Shown here piece by piece: positions 1 through 11,425 of a DNA stretch of 64,000 nucleotides. The notes under the pieces are model-generated. The model made no database searches. It worked only from the letters and a program-made list of their open reading frames with translations, and had not been told where the DNA came from. The translations under genes and the position numbers were made by a program. Every line of letters starts with the position of its first letter. Within the stretch, counting starts at the first letter, position 1. The stretch is from Istiophorus platypterus (taxonomy: Eukaryota; Chordata; Actinopteri; Istiophoriformes; Istiophoridae): contig CM029121.1 of the NCBI GenBank assembly GCA_016859345.1, forward strand, positions 6,885,911 through 6,949,910, given 5' to 3'.

Positions 1-99
1 AAACCTGAAGTGACACATCAAGCCTCACCAGAAATTAATTGAGCTAAATTAACGAAACATTACAGTGATTCACCTACCATTGTCAGGTGAGTGTCGTCA

Positions 100-1500
100 T
101 TGTTGACAGCAACCTTAAGCAAAGGTTTGGGTACCCTGCATGGTCAGTACTTAGTAACACCCTCTTCGGCAAGTATCACAGCTTGTAAACGCTTTCTGTT
201 CCAGCTTAGAGACTGTCAGTTCTTGTTTTGGGGATTTTCAGCAGTTCTCTCTTGCAAAAGGCTCCTGATTCTGTGAGAGTCTTGGGCCGTCTTGCATGCA
301 CTGCTCCTTTAAAGTCCACAGATTTTTCAATGATTTTTAGGTCGGGGGAATGTGTGGGCCCTGGCAAAACCTTCAGCTTGCACCTCTTGAGGTTGTCTAT
401 TGTGGATTTTGAGGTGTTTTGCGATCATTATCCTGTTGTAGAAGCCATCCTCTTTTCATCTTTATCTTTTTTACAGACGGTGTGATGTTTGCTTTCAGAA
501 TTTGCTGGTATATCATTGAATCCAATATTCCCTCTACCAGTGAAATGTTCCCAGTCTGCCACTGGCTGGAACAACGCCCCAAAGCATGATTGATCTACCC
601 CAGGGCTTAACTGTTGAAGCAATGTTGTTTTAATGAAAATCTGCATTTTTCATTCTCCAACCATATTTTTACTCATTGTGGCCAAAAAGTTCAATTTCTA
701 CTTCATCAGTCTAATCAGTCTACAGAAGTTGTTTCCAAAATGCATCAGGCTTGTTTAGATGTTCCTTCTCTGAATTTAGTGGTTAGGATGTAGGAAAGGT
801 TGTCCTCTGAGCACTCTTCCATGAGGACCAATTTTTGTGCAGCTGGACAGGAGATCGGCGGACCACCACTCCAGAGACTGATAAATTTTCCTGGATGTCT
901 TTTGTTGTCAAATATTTCCCTTTCCATCAATCCTACGAGCAGTTCTCTCTAAAAGTTTTCTTGGTCTTCTAGACCTCAACTTGACCTTCACTGTCTCTGT
1001 TAACTGCCTTAATTACATTAAGAGCTGAGGAAATGGCGGCCAGAAAACACTATACTATCTTCGTAAAGCCATCTGCTTTGTGGGCATTAGTTATTTTAAT
1101 TTTCAGAGAGCTAGGCAGCTGCTTAGAGGATCCATGGCTGCTGATTGTTGGGACAAGGTTTGAGGAGTCAGAGGTTTTACATAGCTTTGAAATTTCATCA
1201 CCTGGCTTTTCCTAACCATGGTCATGAACAAGCCATAGCTGTAACAAGCTAAATAAACTCCGAGACCTTGGTAAAGGTTATGAGTGCTCAAAGCTCTTGG
1301 TGTGGTCAAATTTTTGTATGGTTATATCTCTTTCTCTAAAAGTGCAAAAACACAAATGATATACTAGTCTTGCTTAAAATTTTGAAAATATATTGTTTCA
1401 CCTTTAATTTGCTTTTGGAGAACAGTTCATCTTCCGGTCACTTAACTGTTCACAGTAACAGTAAATTTTGAACATGGATGTCCAAACCTATTCATGTATT
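100..1500 (-). mobile_element. Decayed Tc1/mariner-type DNA transposon
   Basis: About 1.4 kb, the normal size of a Tc1-type element, oriented on the minus strand. The two ends share an inverted motif (GGTTTGG...CC near 125-137 and its complement near 1470-1490), as expected for terminal inverted repeats, although both are eroded. The interior reads as a broken transposase of the DDE_3 type. I recognise the nucleotide sequence as a widespread teleost Tc1-like family. It lies inside gnao1 intron 3 in the same orientation as the gene. Confidence 0.7.
125..1310 (-). pseudogene. Transposase pseudogene of the Tc1-type element
   Basis: Recognisable pieces occur in different frames. Around 570-430 (minus) one reads a CFGALFQPVADWEHFTG-like segment, then a QQDNDRKTPQNPQ piece corresponding to the second catalytic Asp region of Tc1 transposases. 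Around 350-330 comes the SPDL motif region, and near 180-130 the C-terminal RLQAV-like tail. 745-930 covers a middle segment (GKFISLWSGGPPISC). Multiple frameshifts and stops break every piece, so no active enzyme can be made. The family usually has about 340 residues in one frame. Confidence 0.65.
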
Positions 1501-1589
1501 TAATAGACTTTGTTGATCTCTGGCATTTTATCTATCACCCTGATCAAGCCAAAGATTCTCATTAATACTGTCAACAACAGTTTCAGCTG

Positions 1590-1700
1590 TACTTAATGCT
1601 TAGTGCTGAATAACAAATGTTAGCATGCTAAAAATAAGATGATGACCATAGTGAATATGACACTAAACAGCAGCCTGTTAACATTGAAAATATGACTTTG
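1590..1700 (+). repeat. Fish repeat family A, short copy
   Basis: Contains CTTAGTGCTGAATAACAAAT, then TTAGCATGCTAA and a decayed AAGATGGTGAACATGG-type segment. This is the 3' palindromic part of the family seen more fully at 43585 and 56290. Assigned from internal similarity and memory of the teleost consensus. Confidence 0.5.
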
Positions 1701-2039
1701 GCGTAATCATTTTTATAACAGTGATTGTGAAACATACAGCTTTTAAGAAAATATTTTGATACCTTGGTAGTGGTGTGTGTTTCATACATATATTACAGAA
1801 TAATCAGGGTACAGTATATCTCCCTAGGTGAGAGTAACTAATTTAATTGGGCAAAGGTTAAAAGACAATTACTTTCCCAGTTTCCCTGACAACTGCAGGT
1901 TGACCGTGTTGATGTGTCTATGTGTAGAAGCTGGAGCTGAGATCAAAGATGGCTCCATAGGAAACTAGAAAATGCACAGTGAAGCACAGACCTCCACTGA
2001 TGTCAAATGTCAAACAACATACACCAAACTTCAGAGGAG

Positions 2040-2255
2040 AAAATTCAAATTCATACTAAATCTGGATCTGGATCTTCCACAAGCTTTAAGGGGGTCTTCT
2101 CTGGCCATGTCTTACCTCCATAAAGTTTGTTGCAAATTGGTTGAGTACTTTTTGTCTAATACTGCTGACAAGCAAACACACAAACCAACAAACAACAAAA
2201 AAATGACAGACCTGGGGGTATTACAAAACCTCCTTGGCGGAGGTAATAGGGAGAA
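2040..2255 (-). repeat. Fish repeat family B, copy 1
   Basis: Holds tandem GGATCTGGATCT, a CAAATTGGTTGAG stretch, AAACCAACAAACAAC and ends in CCTCCTTGGCGGAGGTAAT. This is the reverse complement of the copy at 49455-49690 (GGTTTGTTTGTTTG ... CCTTGGTGGAGGTCTGCGC). Confidence 0.6.
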
Positions 2256-2300
2256 TTTCCACTGTGGATTTAGTCCATTACTATCACACAAGCTTAAACA

Positions 2301-2301
<1 letters not shown>

Positions 2302-2359
<58 letters not shown>
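2302..2359 (+). repeat. (AC)n microsatellite
   Basis: About 29 perfect AC units. A second AC tract (2461-2500, 20 units) follows about 100 bp on. Confidence 0.97.
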
Positions 2360-2459
2360 ACTAATTTAACCGGTGTGTTTTCCTCTGCAGCTTCATTTAA
2401 TTCCAGCTTTAATGTGTGTCTGTACATGCCCATATACTCATCTAGTACAACAACACACT

Positions 2460-2460
<1 letters not shown>

Positions 2461-2500
<40 letters not shown>
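2461..2500 (+). repeat. (CA)n microsatellite
   Basis: Twenty perfect CA units. Confidence 0.97.
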
Positions 2501-2502
<2 letters not shown>

Positions 2503-3410
2503 TATACAACCAACATTCTAGACAATAACCTAAACACATCATGTCAGCTCTGTGTACAAGCACAATCAAACATTAACTGACAATATTAAATCAACAATTT
2601 ACCTGCTTTTTCCATTATATAAACACACCCATACCCAGTGTAATTCGAGATGACAGTGAAAAATGGTCAGTAGAGAACCTCTAGATGGCATAAATTCACT
2701 CCCTGCAAACACGTACAAATACATCAGGATCTCCATCTGTCTTCATCGAACGCCATTCTTAAAAAAAAGGTCTACATCAGCCACCCCCCTCATCTGTTCC
2801 TACCTGTGCTGGACTGGCACATTTTATTTAAGATCTCTCTGCTGGAGCCAGAAGATCGAACCTGACTATTTGCTGGTTAGCTGGAAGTCTCTCCCTTATC
2901 CTCTACCTTCAGCTTTACTTTCCCATTTCTGTTCTTCATTCTACAGCCAATCACACTGTTCTTTCCTTTTTGTTTGAGACTGTTGTTAGTTTTACTTTTT
3001 GTCATACACAATATGATAATGAATTTTTTCTATACTCAGAATGTGTTCTTCAACCGGGAAAATGTGGAGTGGTATGTTCTTAATGGCTGTGATTTTAAAA
3101 TTTGAACATAATCTTTTTTGTCTTTTATAATATTATGCTAATGTCATGTATTATAGTGGCCCTCAGACATGATTATATAAAATGTCAAATTTAGATACAC
3201 AGTTAACAAGGACAGTTATTAGCTGTTTTTCAATCAATGTTGATGCAAACTGCAAAATTAGAAAAAAACTTCCTCAATTGTTCATTTGCTTATGGTGGTT
3301 TTTGCCTTTAAAAAAAAACAAGAGTTAATGTGCATTATGTGGGAGATGGAAAGAATAAGTCCTGACTTAGCAAACATTTAACTCACATAACTGGTTACTG
3401 TTTCTGCTTC

Positions 3411-3545
3411 TAGAGAAGGAGAGGGAGAAGAAGAAGAAGAAGAAGAAGAGGGGGAAGAAGGAGAAAGAGAGGGGGAAGAAGAAGGAGAAGAAGAAGAAGA
3501 AGGAGATGGAGAAGAAGGAGAAGGAAAAGAAGAAAAAGAAGAAGC
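3411..3545 (+). repeat. Polypurine GAA/GGA tract
   Basis: About 130 bp of almost pure A and G, mainly AAG and GGA triplets with GAGAGGG interruptions. Homopurine tracts of this length with local mirror symmetry can adopt triplex (H-DNA) structures. Confidence 0.9.
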
Positions 3546-3584
3546 ACCTCCTGGCATCTTCCCTTCTTTGTACAGCTTTAAACA

Positions 3585-3686
3585 GAACAATATCAATGGA
3601 CATGAAAGAGTAATTACAACTTGCCAAATTGGAAAAAATTCCCTAAGTCCTCTCTCCATTTTTCTCTTGTAGAAGGCCAAGGGGAC
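3585..3686 (+). repeat. Direct repeat flanking the duplicated block, left copy
   Basis: Contains GACATGAAAGAGTAATTACA and later GTAGAAGGCCAAGGGGAC. It matches 5046-5162 at roughly 80 percent by eye. The two direct copies bracket the first copy of the 1.1-kb block. Confidence 0.7.
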
Positions 3687-3941
3687 GAAGGCGCTCTGCA
3701 TCTTCTACTACAAATTAGCTAAAAAATATAGGAATGAATCGGTTCATCAAATAATAAAATATGATTTGATTTATCACTTTAAAGAAAACTATACACTTTG
3801 ACAAGAAGTTTTCTCATTTCCGATATATTATTGGGTTCTATCATTCAGATTTAATATGCGATTATGAGTTACACAAATTAGAGACTGAAATAATGTCAAT
3901 GTTCAGTCAAACAGCCAATATTCATACAGAACAAAATAAAG

Positions 3942-5035
3942 CTGGAACTATCAGTCAATTCACTGATTTGTTGATCAACAGAAAATTTACTGGCATCTAT
4001 TTTGAATTCTTACAACCATTTTTTAAGTAAAAAAACAAACATTCCCCCTTAAATGTGAGGACATGTTGCTTTTCCCTGTCATATAAGATAAGAACCTGAA
4101 TATCTTTGGGTTATGGTTTGGGAATATGAAGGCGTCACCTTGGGCTCTGGAAAATGATAAGAGATATTTTTTACTATTTTCTGACATTTACAGACAAAAA
4201 GATTAAAACCAAGGAAATAACCAGCTGCTTAACTGATAATGAAAATACATAGTCAGAATCTTACAAAAAATAAAAAAAAGACAACAAACTAGGAAAAAAA
4301 ATACAAAAAAAAATGTTTTGGATGATTCAGAAATGTGGCAGTTTATGGACTTTAGTTCATAACTCAGCTCTTCTCAAGCTTCAGGTCATGAACATCAGAG
4401 AGTCACAAGATCATTTGTGATTGGGGGAAGCACAAAGTAGCTTCCTTTGTCTACAATTGTGTTCAAATGAATGTACCAAAAGAGACAACAAATTCAGGCT
4501 GATCAATGTCCCACAAAAGTAAGAGAAACGGCAATGTAAATGAAAAAAAGAAGAATATTTTGAAAGATTCATTGTAAAATGTCTACTTCTGGAAAGGCCA
4601 AATTTTCACCCTTTTTTCAGGCTCTTTTGGTAAATGTTCCTAAGTTGAATCCCAATGCAATTACACATTTTATCTTTCTTACATGAAGCCCATCAAAGCA
4701 GAAGTTATCAAATGTAAATCTATGTAGTAACTGTAGCATTATGCTGATGTAATACAATCTCTGTGTTTGCTGAGCAAGTGAGCAAGACAGTAGGAGAAGG
4801 GCGAGGGATGGAAAGACTGAGAAAAGATGAGAAAATGGAGTAAGGCTATGAAAATAAGAGGGGAGAGAATTTGTTGGGGCCCCCATCCCAACCACAAGGA
4901 GGTGAATAGACGTGACCAAAACACTGCGCCCAATCATGTGAAAGATAGGTAGTCAGGTGACCGTAGGGCTGCGTGTTCAATGGAGGTGGCCGGCTAGCCT
5001 GGTTGCTACAGTAACTGCTTGGTATCCTAGAGACT
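3942..5035 (+). repeat. Duplicated 1.1-kb block, copy 1
   Basis: Nearly identical over its whole length to 7129-8226, with only scattered substitutions and small indels. It ends at TCCTAGAGACT in both copies. Upstream, a weaker similarity (3690-3941 against 6945-7128) continues into the 3' end of a LINE. It contains no convincing ORF; the similar short minus-strand frames in the two copies are a by-product of the duplication. Confidence 0.9.
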
Positions 5036-5045
5036 TCTTATGTCC

Positions 5046-5162
5046 GAACAGCATGAATCATGGCCAATACTAGCTGACATGAAAGAATAATTACAAGTTG
5101 CCCAATCAAAAAAATCCTGAAGTCCACCCTCCATTTTTATCTTGTTGAAGGCCAAGGAGACT
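5046..5162 (+). repeat. Direct repeat flanking the duplicated block, right copy
   Basis: Diverged copy of 3585-3686, with GACATGAAAGAATAATTACA and GAAGGCCAAGGAGACT. It begins about 10 bp after the end of the duplicated block. Confidence 0.7.
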
Positions 5163-6559
5163 GGTTTTGTTTCTTTTCTTCTAGGGTTTTGGTTGGTCGG
5201 AAAACTTGTTTTGCATCTGTTTTGCAACCTTTACTACTTCTACTTTGTGTAATACAGCCACGCATGACCCTATGCAGCCTAGTTTATTTGTTCCAAACCA
5301 GTGGATGGAAATGAACCTTATTTGCTTTTCCTTTTTTTGTGACATTTCAAAAGTTGGCGTCAAAGTCACTTGACGATCATATCTAAACACGAATACTGTA
5401 ATTCAAGCTACTCGTATACGGAAGGCAATTCATTAATCTTTTGAAGTCCTCTTAATATGGGTTGAAAAATTATTTTTATTACTATTTCTTACTTTTAATA
5501 GTGTGCATCGCTGATTTATTCTGTTTTATCCTCACATCCCTTTTATATGATTTTATTTTCTTATTCCTTCTCCTTTGCACAACAACCTGATTTCCCCACA
5601 AGGATCAGTAAATCTTGAGATTCTCTCCATATCTTTCTTTGTTTACTCCCACCCAGATTTTTCTTTTTCAAGTAAACTCCCCATCCTCTATCACTCTCTT
5701 TAACTGTCACCCTTGGTGCTCTGAGCTCCCTCTCCCAGTTTCTCTCTTGTTGTCTCTTCAGAGTATCAGTAGCTCATCCAGCCTGCCTCTCCGTCACTTA
5801 ACTTCTCCTTCCTCTCACACTTCATCTATACTTAGATCCAACACTGAGCTGTCACCTCTCCTCTTTCCACACATACCTCGTCTTCACAGTCTACTAGTGA
5901 ACCTCCCATACTCACACACACATACACCATACTAACACTCATCAAAACATAGTGAACATTAAATAAATCCAGATGAAACATTAAATGAATGCTGCTTTAT
6001 CAAAAACTGGAAAACTAAGAGGAAATAGAGCTCAAGTCAATCCCAACACACCTCTGCACTTGGGCTCATCATGGTAGATGTTAAAACAAAGGTAAACAGG
6101 TGAAGAAGAGCTGCAATATTTAGGATAACAAGTAGTTCCTATGTTTGGGTGTTGGTTCTCTGGCAGTTTAGCGGGCTAATAATACATATTATAGATGTGC
6201 CCGTGTGTGTACTTTTGCCCTGCTGTCACCCATGCCAACCATCAGTGGTGTAGATCCTAAATTATATTGTTTGTTCATCACCTGTGTTTAACCAAAGTCT
6301 GGCAGTGCGGTGAGCCATTTGGTTCCTATGCATTTCCTTTAGCTCTTAAAAAAGATCAATGCTCCCATTTGTCAGTAAAGCATTTTTAAAGTCAGCATAT
6401 TTGGTCTATTCTTGCTTTTGATATTTATGGATATTTCAAAGCAAAGCCAAGGTCTGTCTAGAGTGATTTGGTTGGTGATATTAACTATGTATCTCTGTTG
6501 TTTTAGGATGATGTAATTCTGGTTTCATCAGTGATCTCTAATGGTTTTTTTTTTCACCA

Positions 6560-6990
6560 TCACAACTAAGAGGAATGAAGATGGAGTGAGGATTACAAGC
6601 TGAGATCTGAGGCCATTATTGTCTCCTGGAAAAGAATGTCCTCCACTCGAGATGGGGATTCAGCAACTTAAGGTTCTGTTCCTGAGTGAGTCGAGTAATG
6701 CCTCATTCAGGAGTTCAGTAATTCAGGAGGAAGCAGATACCGAGGTACGCCAAACTTGCTCGACCTAGCTGAGGTGGTTCCAGGCAAAGACTGCCCTCTA
6801 GACAAATGTCTCTTTAGAACTGTTCTAGGCATGATCAATTTGGCAGGAGACTTTGGGAAAAAAATCAATGACACACTAGGAAGACTATGTTAGACATTAC
6901 AATACTACATATGGGTAGTAGAAAGAAACTGCTCAGAACTGGACTGCGCTGCATCTGCTGCTACAAATAAGCTAAGAAATATAGGAATAA
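6560..6990 (+). mobile_element. Degenerate non-LTR retrotransposon (LINE) 3' fragment
   Basis: Plus-strand fragment matching the end of the reverse-transcriptase ORF and 3' end of a common fish LINE. Recognisable pieces are GTCTCCTGGAAAA, TTCCTGAGTGAG, CATTCAGGAGTTCAG, GAGGTGGTTCCAGGCA, TTGGCAGGAGACTTTGGG and ACACTAGGAAGACTATGTTA. It ends in a decayed AAATAAGC/AATAAATGAA tail as such elements do. Heavily mutated and frameshifted. Clade (RTE-like or other) is uncertain. A stub of the same 3' end sits at about 3690-3740. Confidence 0.65.
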
Positions 6991-7128
6991 ATGAAAGATA
7001 TAAAATATAATTTGATTTATCACTTAAAAAAATATATACACTTTGGAGAGTAGTTTCGTCATTTTCAATAAATTATTGGGTTCCATCATTCAGGTTTCAT
7101 GTCCAAATATTTGTACAACAAAATAAAT

Positions 7129-8226
7129 CTGGAACTATCAGTCAATTCACTGATTTGTTGATCAACAGAAAATTTACTGGCATCTATTTTGAATTCTTAC
7201 AACCATTTTTTAAGTAAAAAAACAAACATTCCCCCTTAAATGTGAGGACATGTTGCTTTTCCCTGTCATATAAGATAAGAACCTGAATATCTTTGGGTTA
7301 TGGTTTGGGAATATGAAGGCATCACCTTGGGCTCTGGAAAATGATGAGAGATATTTTTTACTATTTTCTGACATTTACAGACAAAAAGATTAAAACCAAG
7401 GAAATAACCAGCTGCTTAACTGATAATGACAATACATAGTCAGAATCTTACAAAAAATAAAAAAAAGACAACAAACTAGGAAAAAAAATACAAAAAAAAA
7501 AATGTTTTGGATGATTCAGAAATGTGGCAGTTTATGGACTTTAGTTCATAACTCAGCTCTTCTCAAGCTTCAGGTCATGAACATCAGAGAGTCACAAGAT
7601 CATTTGTGATTGGGGGAAGCACAAAGTAGCTTCCTTTGTCTACAATTGTGTTCAAATGAATGTACCAAAAGAGACAACAAATTCAGGCTGATCAATGTCC
7701 CGCAAAAGTAAGAGAAACTGCAATGTAAATGAAAAAAAGAAGAATATTTTGAAAGATTCATTGTAAAATGTCTACTTCTGGAAAGGCCAAATTTTCACCC
7801 TTTTTTCAGGCTCTTTTGGTAAATGTTCCTAAGTTGAATCCCAATGCAATTACACATTTTATCTTTCTTACATGAAGCCCATCAAAGCAGAAGTTATCAA
7901 ATGTAAATCTATGTAGTCACTGTAGCATTATGCTGATGTAATACAATCTCTGTGTTTGCTGAGCAAGTGAGCAAGACAGTAGGAGAAGGGCGAGGGATGG
8001 AAAGACAGAGAAAAGATGAGAGAAAATGGAGTAAGGCTATGAAAATAAGAGGGGAGAGAATTTGTTGGGGCCCCCATCCCAACCACAAGGAGGTGAATAG
8101 ACGTGACCAAAACACTGCGCCCAATCATGTGAAAGATAGGTAGTCACGTGACCGTAGGGCTGCGTGTTCAATGGAGGTGGCCGGCTAGCCTGGTTGCTAC
8201 AGTAACTGCTTGGTATCCTAGAGACT
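7129..8226 (+). repeat. Duplicated 1.1-kb block, copy 2
   Basis: Partner of 3942-5035 in direct orientation, 3.2 kb away. Small differences include an extra base pair or two in the A-runs near 7493 and an extra GA near 8020. Confidence 0.9.
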
Positions 8227-8482
8227 GGCAAAGGGGCTTAGAGAAAACTGAATGGTAAGACACCCAGAGAAAGACAGAGAGATGGAAAAGAAGAAGGAAC
8301 GTTATCCACATATCTCATATTGGAAATTTTGGACAAGCACACAGACACTTAAAAACATATAATGGTCTTTGTGTGTGTGTATTTGTGTGTGCATGTATCA
8401 TGCATTTGGAGATATCTGGCCTTTAGAGATAAGAGCTGTTGAATCAGATTATCTTATTTTCACAGCTAGCCACACAAGTGCG

Positions 8483-8490
<8 letters not shown>

Positions 8491-8524
<34 letters not shown>
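8491..8524 (+). repeat. (CA)n microsatellite
   Basis: About 17 CA units preceded by a GCGCACGCGCG segment, an alternating purine-pyrimidine tract with Z-DNA potential. Confidence 0.95.
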
Positions 8525-8526
<2 letters not shown>

Positions 8527-9402
8527 TAGACACAGACAGTACTGCCAAAGTCAGGCCCAAATACTTCATTGAACTATAAATAATAAAAGTCGACACACAC
8601 ACAACCACTCAAATACAAGAATGCTTGATGAGCCCAGCGTAGATATGGCTGTGAATAATCTGTCAGTGTATAAGGGCGTGTCAGTATGATCATATCATCA
8701 TGAGAACACACTGTTCTAAATTTATTATGCGCTGATTTTTTCACAGAAAACTTTTTATAGCAGCTACATTGTGTATGCGTGTATCTTGTTTTCTAGACTT
8801 GAACTTTGATATTCAGTGTTTCGCATAACATTGACTTTTTTGGGGGGAGCGGGTTATATTAATGTTATAAAGCTAACTGATGTGCACTGGTTTCTTTTCA
8901 ACTCAGTATGAGCGTCTCTACTGGGCTCTGCTTACTCTTATGGTCGGGTTTCTCTCTTCTGCTTTCTGCTTCACAATGTGTTTGTCTTACACTCACACAT
9001 ATTAAGGGGAAGGGGCAGCTTGACAAGTCGTCTTTCCAAAGGTGTTAAATATCCCTCTAAAACTGAAAAATGGACAAACACCGTCCCCGAATGTTTGAAC
9101 GTCAGCCCGAAATGTCAGCGCTTTTTAAACACTTGCAATCTGGCGACAGTGGTGAGGATGCTAGCAGCTGTGCTAGCTAGTCTTAGCCAGAGCACTAGCA
9201 TCTCTCCTGCTGTTAGACAGAGGTAGAACAATCATTATTGAGAAACAATTTTTATTCTTACAGAACAATAAAGAGGAAAAAAAAGTTATTGTGAAAAAGT
9301 TATTTTATTTAATTTATTTGACATGCTTGCGTGATTGGTGATCAGCAACTATTGATGATAACTAAATGCATGCGTATGTGAAGAAGATCTCTTGACCTTG
9401 CC

Positions 9403-9406
<4 letters not shown>

Positions 9407-9454
<48 letters not shown>

Positions 9455-9458
9455 TGTG
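9407..9458 (+). repeat. (TG)n microsatellite
   Basis: About 22 TG units plus an imperfect end. Confidence 0.95.
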
Positions 9459-11164
9459 GAGTTATGGATCGCAGTCAGTGTGTGACAGCCTGTGTGGGTG
9501 CAGAGTCATAAAAATGCTGGCACTTGTCTGGTTCTAACACTCATCCTTGTGTGATAAAACTGTGCTGTGTTAGTGTATGTATGTGTGTGGGTATGTTAGT
9601 GTGTGCGTGTGTGTCAGCACCCTGTGGGCAGAACTTTCTGCAGTACAGGACCAGAAAGCAGCAGTGATGCACTAGCTTCTTGGCTGACTGGGCACTTCAA
9701 CACACATCCAAATGCACAAACACACAAACACAGAGACACACATGCTTGCTCGCTCTCTCGCTCACTCTCTCTCTCTCTCTCTCTCTCACCACTCGGCCTG
9801 TTACTCTGGCCTATTCAAGCTGGCCCCCTCCCTCTTCCCTTTGTAGGAAGGCCAAAGAATAGTGAAGAGAAGCAGCCATGGACAGAGAACAGCTCCACAC
9901 ACAAAAACAAACACACACACAGACAGAACAACACACAAACACACACACGCACACACAAACACACGCACAACCTCTCATGGAGAGAGGGGGAGCGCTGAGG
10001 CGTATTACCGCGTGCATGACAGAACTCATATAGGCCTCACTATAGCAATGAACTCACAAAGAACACATCGGCCCATAGCGACATTAAGTCTTGCTCCCTC
10101 TTTCTCTGTCCCGCAGCATCTTCCCTATGTGTCACCTTCCTCATCACACCAGCCTCCAGTTCAGTCTTCCTCTCCCATACCCAGGCCCTCAGGTGCACGT
10201 TGCATGTCACAAGCCCTTTGAGTGTGTGTTAATACACTGAAATAGTAACAGTAAAAGATAAATGAATTATCTATCTGAGCTGATATAAGGGATAAATTCA
10301 AACTTAAAAGTTAATATGATACAGTGAATGGGTGTGGTCACACCCGGATGTGCTACAGTGTGTTTAATCTATATGTATGTGAAATATTTGGTTGTAGCAG
10401 CTCAATGACATAGTGACAACTTGCAGAGCCAGTGAATAAACTACCAACCACCAAGACGCTAGCCAGCCGGGACCATGCAAGCACTAGTCAGCCCTAATAG
10501 CACCTCTTTCTATTTTCTCTGTACCCCTTCCCTTTGCATTTTGGTCTTAGGATTGTTAGAAAAGGCTTCGACAGCCTCCTCCATTTTGGACCGTCCTGCT
10601 CTCTTTTCCCTCAGAGGGTAACTCCGTCAGGATGGCTCTAGTGTGTCAATTACAGAGAGACAAATTTACTTTGATCATATGAGCAGGCCTTTAGAATGAT
10701 AGTCAACGAAAGCATTGCTAGTATCTGTCACTGAGCTGACAAAAATTTCCCCATGACTTTATCACTATTACCCTGCATCTTAATCCCAGTACATCTTTCC
10801 TTATTTCCTTCACATTTCCTTTTCCTTCAGACCGTCATAATGCTGATATTGTGTTTTCAAGATATACTGGGAAATTGCACAGGGAAAACTACAGGTTGCA
10901 AGTTGAGGAATAAGAAAGGTCAGATAATAAAGACCGAACTCTTCTCCGATTGGATCTTGGACAAATAATAAGCATTCTAAACGATAGTGACAAATGGGAC
11001 AAGGATCACTTGAAGTCAATACAACTCTTGATATACTAGTAAGCAGAAAAAATGGAGACATATTTATAAGCAAGCGTCTGCATTTTTACATAGATATGGA
11101 CACAAAATATTTACACTTTACTGAAAAAATGAATGTTAATAAACTGTGGCAATACGAGTGTGTG

Positions 11165-11188
11165 TGTATCTGTTTGTCTGTGTGTGTA

Positions 11189-11221
<33 letters not shown>

Positions 11222-11234
11222 AAGAGAGAGAGGG
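11165..11234 (+). repeat. Compound (TG)n(AG)n microsatellite
   Basis: Imperfect TG units pass directly into GA units at about 11207. It lies at the edge of the repeat at 11235-11425. Confidence 0.9.
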
Positions 11235-11425
11235 CTCATACTTGCACTTCTACCATTATGAGGACTAAATTAAGTTTTAGACCTTGGGAGTGAGAACATT
11301 TTGGGAAAGTGAGGACTTTATGGGCAGTCCTGAAAACTTTAAAGAGCTGTTTAAGGGTTAGGACTTGGTTTTAAGTTTCAGGTTAGAATTAGCCTTAGGC
11401 TAGAGTTTAGGGTTATTTATTTAGT
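11235..11425 (+). repeat. Fish repeat of the GTGAGGAC/GGGTTAGGACTTGG type
   Basis: Contains AGTGAGGACTTTATGGGCAG, AAAGAGCTGTTTAAGGGTTA and GACTTGGTTTTAAG, then GTTAGAATTAG and TTAGGGTT. I recognise this order as a widespread teleost repeat with a GGTTAG-rich end, often found beside CA/TG tracts. Confidence 0.6.

Noticed and set aside
4617..4937. Similar short minus-strand frames at 4617-4937 and 7928-8128
   Set aside because: Their similarity comes from the DNA duplication. The frames differ by indels between the copies and show no family match, so protein-level conservation is not supported.
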